A DNA stretch of 9,138 nt from an uncultured Spirochaetales bacterium. Lineage in GTDB: Bacteria; Spirochaetota; Spirochaetia; Sphaerochaetales; Sphaerochaetaceae. A program made the translations under genes and the position numbers. The stretch covers positions 1 to 9,138 of the forward strand of contig CAKQTF010000031.1 in NCBI GenBank assembly GCA_934276695.1. The letters are read 5' to 3'. The notes below the pieces were generated by a model, which did not search any database, was not told the DNA's origin, and worked only from the letters and a program-made list of their open reading frames with translations. Shown one piece after another: positions 6,325 through 9,138 of the stretch; position 1 is the stretch's first letter, and every line of letters begins with the position of its first letter.

Positions 6325-6397
6325 TGGGCCCTGCGAGACTTGAACTCGCGACCCAAGGATTATGAGTCCCTTGCTCTAACCACTGAGCTAAAGGCCC
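6325..6397 (-). tRNA. tRNA with CAT anticodon, probably tRNA-Ile2 (lysidine-modified)
   Basis: A complete 73-base cloverleaf on the minus strand. It has a seven-base-pair acceptor stem (GGGCCTT with AGGGCCC, including one G-U pair), D-arm GCTC/GAGC and a five-base-pair anticodon stem AGGGA/TCCTT. The anticodon loop is CTCATAA, the T-arm is GCGAG/CTCGC around TTCAAGT, and the discriminator base is A. CCA is not encoded; CAA follows. The anticodon could mean Met or Ile2. The D-loop AGTGGTTA, the TTGGGTCGC variable-to-T-arm region and the C4-G69 and C5-G68 pairs used by TilS in known tRNA-Ile2 species resemble the bacterial ileX gene much more than elongator Met. It would therefore read AUA once lysidine is added, which fits the AUA-rich coding here. 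It is a single-gene unit with its own promoter and terminator. Confidence 0.9.
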
Positions 6398-6404
6398 ATT
6401 GGAC

Positions 6405-6433
6405 ATTCTATATGGATTCGATTTGAGAATCAA
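6405..6433 (-). promoter_or_regulatory. Promoter of the tRNA gene
   Basis: On the minus strand TTGATT (6428-6433) and TAGAAT (6405-6410) are exactly 17 bases apart, matching four and five of six consensus positions. The -10 box ends seven bases before the tRNA's first base, so transcription would start at or within a base or two of the mature 5' end. Confidence 0.75.
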
Positions 6434-6471
6434 TACTTTTTCATGAATTTAATACACAGAACTCCCATCTT

Positions 6472-6480
6472 TGATATAAT
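6472..6480 (+). promoter_or_regulatory. Extended -10 promoter of the barrel protein gene
   Basis: TGATATAAT is a perfect extended -10 element (TGn plus TATAAT at 6475-6480), which can work without a good -35 box, and none is seen. GTGGAGG (6486-6492) follows, then ATG at 6499, giving a leader of about 12 bases. It diverges from the tRNA promoter. Confidence 0.7.
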
Positions 6481-6498
6481 AGCCCGTGGAGGTTTCAG

Positions 6499-7662
6499 AT
6501 GAAGAAGCTCTTAACTTTGTTGGTATCAGCTGTGCTGACTGTAGCTGCGGCATACGCATCTCCTGTGCATTTTGTATTCTCATCTCTATATCAGCATCCT
6601 GATATTCTTGCTGGATTCATCCCTTCCTATGCTTCTGCAGGCGTTGGCTATAATGGTCTTTCCCTGATTGATGGGAATACCACTGATTTCCAGTTTGTTG
6701 TCGGTGCTGGATATACGAACAGGAAGCTATGGCAGGATGAGAATACAGGAGCAGTCAGATACGATGATCCCATAATTTATGATGTTGCAGGTGCAGAGTG
6801 GTCGCTGCGCTTTGTCCAGGGCTTTCTTAGGTCTCCTGTTGAAGGCAAGGATCTGGTCACGCTGACTGCTGGGTATAATGGAATATTCGAGAGTGCTCTG
6901 GATTCGGTAGCTAAGGGCAGGGAGAGGAGGAATCCTGAGCCTCATGCAGTCCGGCCATTGGATGGATACCTCGGATCTCAGTACAGCGGAAGCATATACC
7001 CAGACCTGAACGGCAATCACATGATGATTGCAAATGAGCTTTTCGTCAGCCTGAAGCTCGATATGATGTATGATGATATATACAGGAACACAGGATTTGT
7101 GTCCTATCTTGAGCTTAAATGGTCACCTAAGGCCCTCAGCAGCTCTCTCTCCGGTTATGCTGATTATATATCACTGACAGCAAATGCAGTCGGAGCATAT
7201 ACACTCTACCAGTATAGGACAGAAAAGATGAACTGGTTCAGCATAACAGCAATCGATAGGGCCAATCTGAACTATACAACAGGATCAGCCGTTCCTCAGT
7301 TCATACAGCGCCCTGTATCACTTGGCCGCAAGGTCAGAGGCTTCAATCCATATACATATAATACGGAATTCACAGTAGTGAATAATTTTGATATAAGGCT
7401 TGCGGGACCTGAGCTTGGCATAAAAGGCATTGCTCCGAGGATCAATCTGTTCTTTGATTTCGGCTATGGCACTGGACGGATGTTCAATACGGATATCATC
7501 CAGAACAATATCCTTTCATCTACAGGAGTGCAGCTTACAGCTACATTCTTTGATTTTGTGGATCTTGGGTATGAAATCGCTTATCTGATTACCGGAAGCA
7601 AATACTCAGCAGGCAGTGGCAAGCGTGTCAGCACGGCTGTGACATTCTTCCTTGATTTCTGA
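6499..7662 (+). CDS. Outer-membrane beta-barrel protein with Omp85-like C-terminus
   Basis: A 387-residue secreted protein. The first 20 residues are a clear signal peptide (MKKLLTLLVSAVLTVAAAYA, cleavage before SPVHF). The mature part shows alternating hydrophobic/polar strands rich in Tyr, Phe and Gly and ends in FFLDF, the terminal Phe expected of outer-membrane barrels. Near the C-terminus, VRGF at 279-282, a strand with NNFDIRL and then FFDFGYG at 318-324 resemble the Omp85/BamA barrel core (loop-6 VRGF/Y motif followed by an FxDxG strand). The upstream segment is too short and too strand-like for POTRA domains, and none is visible. It could be a short Omp85-family member or a spirochaetal porin with convergent motifs. 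SD GGAGG lies six bases before ATG. It stands alone, six bases from the end of the convergent CrtO-like gene. Confidence 0.85.
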   Translation: MKKLLTLLVSAVLTVAAAYASPVHFVFSSLYQHPDILAGFIPSYASAGVGYNGLSLIDGNTTDFQFVVGAGYTNRKLWQDENTGAVRYDDPIIYDVAGAEWSLRFVQGFLRSPVEGKDLVTLTAGYNGIFESALDSVAKGRERRNPEPHAVRPLDGYLGSQYSGSIYPDLNGNHMMIANELFVSLKLDMMYDDIYRNTGFVSYLELKWSPKALSSSLSGYADYISLTANAVGAYTLYQYRTEKMNWFSITAIDRANLNYTTGSAVPQFIQRPVSLGRKVRGFNPYTYNTEFTVVNNFDIRLAGPELGIKGIAPRINLFFDFGYGTGRMFNTDIIQNNILSSTGVQLTATFFDFVDLGYEIAYLITGSKYSAGSGKRVSTAVTFFLDF

Positions 7663-7668
7663 TACTGG

Positions 7669-8238
7669 CTATCTTCGGCGCTCTCTGCGCTCCTGCCGGC
7701 CGCTCATGCTGCTTCCGTCTTCCTTTATATAGAACTCGGTAAGCACTGCGTGGCCGGTCTTCCTTGTGCTTGATAGCATTCTCTCGAATCTCGGTCTGTT
7801 ATAGCGCTGGATCAGTATGCATGGCATATTCAGGAGTATTGTGTAGCATATGATGAAGAACCATTCCTTGTATACAGTGCAGAATAGGACAATAACAGCA
7901 AAAAGTATCGCATAGAAATGGCATAGCTCTGCTCTTAGGCCTTCAAGAAGATACTTTGAGACATAATCGTCCGATATCTTATCCCTTGTCAGATTCTTCT
8001 TGTCGAATGAGCCTATTGCAGGGATATAATCCTTCCAGAGCTTGATCCTGAAGTACTTCTCATATATTGCCCCCTTCTTCTCAAAAGGCCTTGTCCGGAA
8101 TACTGGATATATTCTTGCAAGTGCTCTGTATGAATATAGATTCACTACATAGGAGGCAATGAACTGCGTGATTATGATAATGATCATAACAGGCCATCCG
8201 CTTATTGGCAGTCTTGCTCTGACTAGTGTGCTTATCAT
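7669..8238 (-). CDS. CrtO-type (glycosyl-diaponeurosporenoate acyltransferase-like) membrane protein
   Basis: A 189-residue membrane protein resembling the acyltransferase CrtO of the staphyloxanthin pathway and its relatives in non-pigmented bacteria. Supporting motifs are IKLWKDYIP (65-73), a charged GSFDKKNL segment, RAELCHFYAI (102-111) and NMPCILIQRYNRPR (137-150), the last being the most characteristic. Hydrophobic spans lie at about 13-35, 108-123 and 126-144, with the charged loop 40-100 probably cytoplasmic. The C-terminal tail is strongly basic (RQERRERRR). No carotenoid genes are near, so the acceptor is probably another envelope glycolipid or glycan; this is inference. The gene starts two bases after the stop of the RlpA-like gene, and its ribosome site GAGG is embedded in that gene's end. 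The pair therefore forms a coupled operon. An alternative is a purely structural membrane protein of unknown function. Confidence 0.7.
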   Translation of the reverse strand: MISTLVRARLPISGWPVMIIIIITQFIASYVVNLYSYRALARIYPVFRTRPFEKKGAIYEKYFRIKLWKDYIPAIGSFDKKNLTRDKISDDYVSKYLLEGLRAELCHFYAILFAVIVLFCTVYKEWFFIICYTILLNMPCILIQRYNRPRFERMLSSTRKTGHAVLTEFYIKEDGSSMSGRQERRERRR

Positions 8239-8240
8239 GT

Positions 8241-8858
8241 TTACCTCAGGTACGGATTCCTCTCTCCGGTTATCACAGCCTTATCAATTCCTGATAATGC
8301 GATTTTCCTCTCTGTATCATCAATCTGGTACTCTCTGATATGCGGTACTGTAAGATGCAGCACACCATCTTCGAGGCTGACTGAGGGCTTGAGCCCGTTT
8401 CTGATAAGCCTTGAGTAGACCTGGAAGCATAGCCCGGAATCATCATATGTTCCGCAGTCATATAGATACCATCCGCTTCCTTCTGCATCAGACTGTGCCT
8501 CTGCTTCTCCTTCCTTTATCAGGGATAATGATACATTCCCATGCCCCCTGTCAAAGATGCCAAGCTCAGACATTGCCCCTGCGCTGAGCGCTATATCCAT
8601 CCCTGTTATGCTGTTCTCTTCAATCCTGTCTGCGATTGTCACTATCGCATGCATCCCCGTATCCTCAGATGTGATATCAACAACAGAGCCGATAGGGTAT
8701 GAATTGCTTCTGCCTATCATGTCATAATCTGAGAAGAGGGTACCGGTCTTCAGCCTGTAATCCTCTGATTCGCCTACGAACCAGTAGGCAGTCTCTGCAT
8801 TGATTGATGATACAGTAGCAATAAGCAGCATCATGGAAAAAAAAGCAGTCTTCTTCAT
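8241..8858 (-). CDS. RlpA-like secreted protein (double-psi beta-barrel plus SPOR-like tail)
   Basis: A 205-residue exported protein. A signal peptide covers residues 1-21 (MKKTAFFSMMLLIATVSSINA); there is no lipobox Cys, so it is soluble in the periplasm. Residues about 22-114 match the RlpA double-psi beta-barrel: YWFVGESEDYRLKTG corresponds to the ASWYG...RKTASG opening, and YPIGSVVDITSEDTG to LPFGTxVxVTNxxNG. IADR (Asp77) matches the NDRG strand and MDIALSAGAMSELG the xDLSxxAAxxLG helix. The His before LPFGT in catalytic RlpA proteins is not present (RSNSYPIG), so lytic activity on peptidoglycan is doubtful. Residues about 128-192 (WYLYDCGTYDDSG through LTVPHI) look like a diverged SPOR peptidoglycan-binding domain. 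It is the first gene of a pair with the CrtO-like gene and diverges from lysS. Its role is probably in cell wall or division, less certain than the fold. Confidence 0.75.
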   Translation of the reverse strand: MKKTAFFSMMLLIATVSSINAETAYWFVGESEDYRLKTGTLFSDYDMIGRSNSYPIGSVVDITSEDTGMHAIVTIADRIEENSITGMDIALSAGAMSELGIFDRGHGNVSLSLIKEGEAEAQSDAEGSGWYLYDCGTYDDSGLCFQVYSRLIRNGLKPSVSLEDGVLHLTVPHIREYQIDDTERKIALSGIDKAVITGERNPYLR

Positions 8859-8868
8859 ATCACTATAT

Positions 8869-8874
8869 ATTATA
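8869..8874 (-). promoter_or_regulatory. -10 box of the RlpA-like gene
   Basis: A perfect TATAAT on the minus strand ends ten bases before the ATG at 8858. The predicted transcript would have a leader of only three or four bases. There is no Shine-Dalgarno sequence. The upstream hexamer TGGATT (8892-8897), 17 bases away, is a poor -35. The AT-rich run also allows neighbouring -10 registers. Confidence 0.5.
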
Positions 8875-8910
8875 ATAATGGCATGGTAAAAAATCCATCA
8901 TCCCCGAAGC

Positions 8911-8939
8911 TTGCATTATAGCAGTTATTTAAGCATAAT
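8911..8939 (+). promoter_or_regulatory. Candidate lysS promoter, close to the start codon
   Basis: TTGCAT (8911-8916) and CATAAT (8934-8939) are 17 bases apart, matching three and five of six consensus positions. The -10 box ends seven bases before the ATG at 8947, so the expected transcription start coincides with the start codon. Confidence 0.5.
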
Positions 8940-8946
8940 CGTCTGT

Positions 8947-9138
8947 ATGAGCGAAAAAGAGATTCAGAGCACACACTGGGCCGATATAATGGCCGACAAG
9001 ATTATCCGGGAGAAAGGGGATAAGGAACTGTATACATGCGCCTCAGGAATTACTCCGTCAGGCACCGTGCATATTGGCAATTTCAGGGAGATCATAACTG
9101 TAGAGCTTGTAACAAGAGCCCTCAGGGAGAAGGGAAAG
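8947..9138 (+). CDS. lysS: Class I lysyl-tRNA synthetase, N-terminal part
   Basis: The first 64 residues of a class I lysyl-tRNA synthetase, which charges tRNA-Lys with lysine in the cytoplasm; the gene continues past the window. The start ([19 protein letters not shown]) has the family's HWAD segment. [20 protein letters not shown] (about residues 35-54) contains the class I ATP-binding motif, HIGN here in place of HIGH. The second class I motif, KMSKS-like, lies outside the window. This form replaces the common class II LysRS in spirochaetes and archaea and is the best phylogenetic clue in the window. No ribosome binding site precedes the ATG at 8947, and the -10 box is only seven bases away, suggesting a leaderless message. 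It diverges from the RlpA-like gene. The symbol lysS is used for this gene in spirochaetes; lysK is used in archaea. Confidence 0.93.
   Translation, partial: MSEKEIQSTHWADIMADKIIREKGDKELYTCASGITPSGTVHIGNFREIITVELVTRALREKGK

Noticed and set aside
6325..6397. Elongator tRNA-Met
   Set aside because: The anticodon allows it, but the D-loop, variable-to-T-arm region and C4-G69/C5-G68 pairs fit tRNA-Ile2 better. It is kept as the alternative.
7672..7695. GC-rich repeat near the convergent gene ends as a terminator
   Set aside because: GCGC...GCGC gives only a four-base stem, lies inside the CrtO-like coding region, and no T-run follows on either strand.
1..9138. CRISPR array, insertion sequence, prophage or toxin-antitoxin system
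   Set aside because: No regularly spaced repeats, transposase or integrase motifs, terminal inverted repeats or small toxin-like gene pairs were seen on either strand.

Overview
The window most likely comes from a spirochaete, perhaps a Treponema- or Sphaerochaeta-like, possibly host-associated, bacterium. The main evidence is a class I (archaeal-type) lysyl-tRNA synthetase at the right edge, a form found in spirochaetes, archaea and some alphaproteobacteria. The window also encodes diderm envelope proteins: a beta-barrel ending in Phe and an RlpA-like protein. Ile codons are rich in ATA and Arg codons often AGG. There are no CRISPR arrays, insertion sequences or phage genes. No gap reaches 300 bases, and the sequence reads as compact chromosome.

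Left part (1-4701). The 3' end of an unrecognised gene runs into a convergent YfcE-like phosphoesterase gene, overlapping it by 142 bases. A divergent intergenic region with a consensus TATAAT box then starts a tight four-gene plus-strand operon: a monoacylglycerol-lipase-type alpha/beta hydrolase, a YihY-family membrane protein with a C-terminal helix-turn-helix-like tail, an unknown 151-residue protein, and a Gfo/Idh/MocA-type Rossmann protein whose catalytic motifs are degenerate. Each gene in the operon overlaps the next by 17, 4 and 8 bases, so translation is probably coupled.

Middle (4702-6498). An RpiR/MurR-type regulator (plus) faces a MarR-type regulator (minus) across a 29-base gap that holds a small hairpin. 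Beyond the MarR gene is a minus-strand tRNA with anticodon CAT. It has its own promoter and an intrinsic terminator, and its body matches tRNA-Ile2 (lysidine-modified, reading AUA) better than elongator tRNA-Met.

Right part (6499-9138). A secreted outer-membrane beta-barrel protein with an Omp85-like C-terminus but no POTRA region converges on a two-gene minus-strand operon: an RlpA-like secreted protein followed by a CrtO-type acyltransferase-like membrane protein. Divergent from this operon is lysS (class I LysRS), cut by the window end. The -10 boxes of both lysS and the RlpA-like gene lie so close to their ATGs that the mRNAs may be leaderless.

No complete new defence or mobile system is visible. 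The most interesting items are the catalytically degenerate dehydrogenase-like protein in the coupled operon, the CrtO-like/RlpA-like pair without carotenoid genes, the POTRA-less Omp85-like barrel, and the possible leaderless starts.
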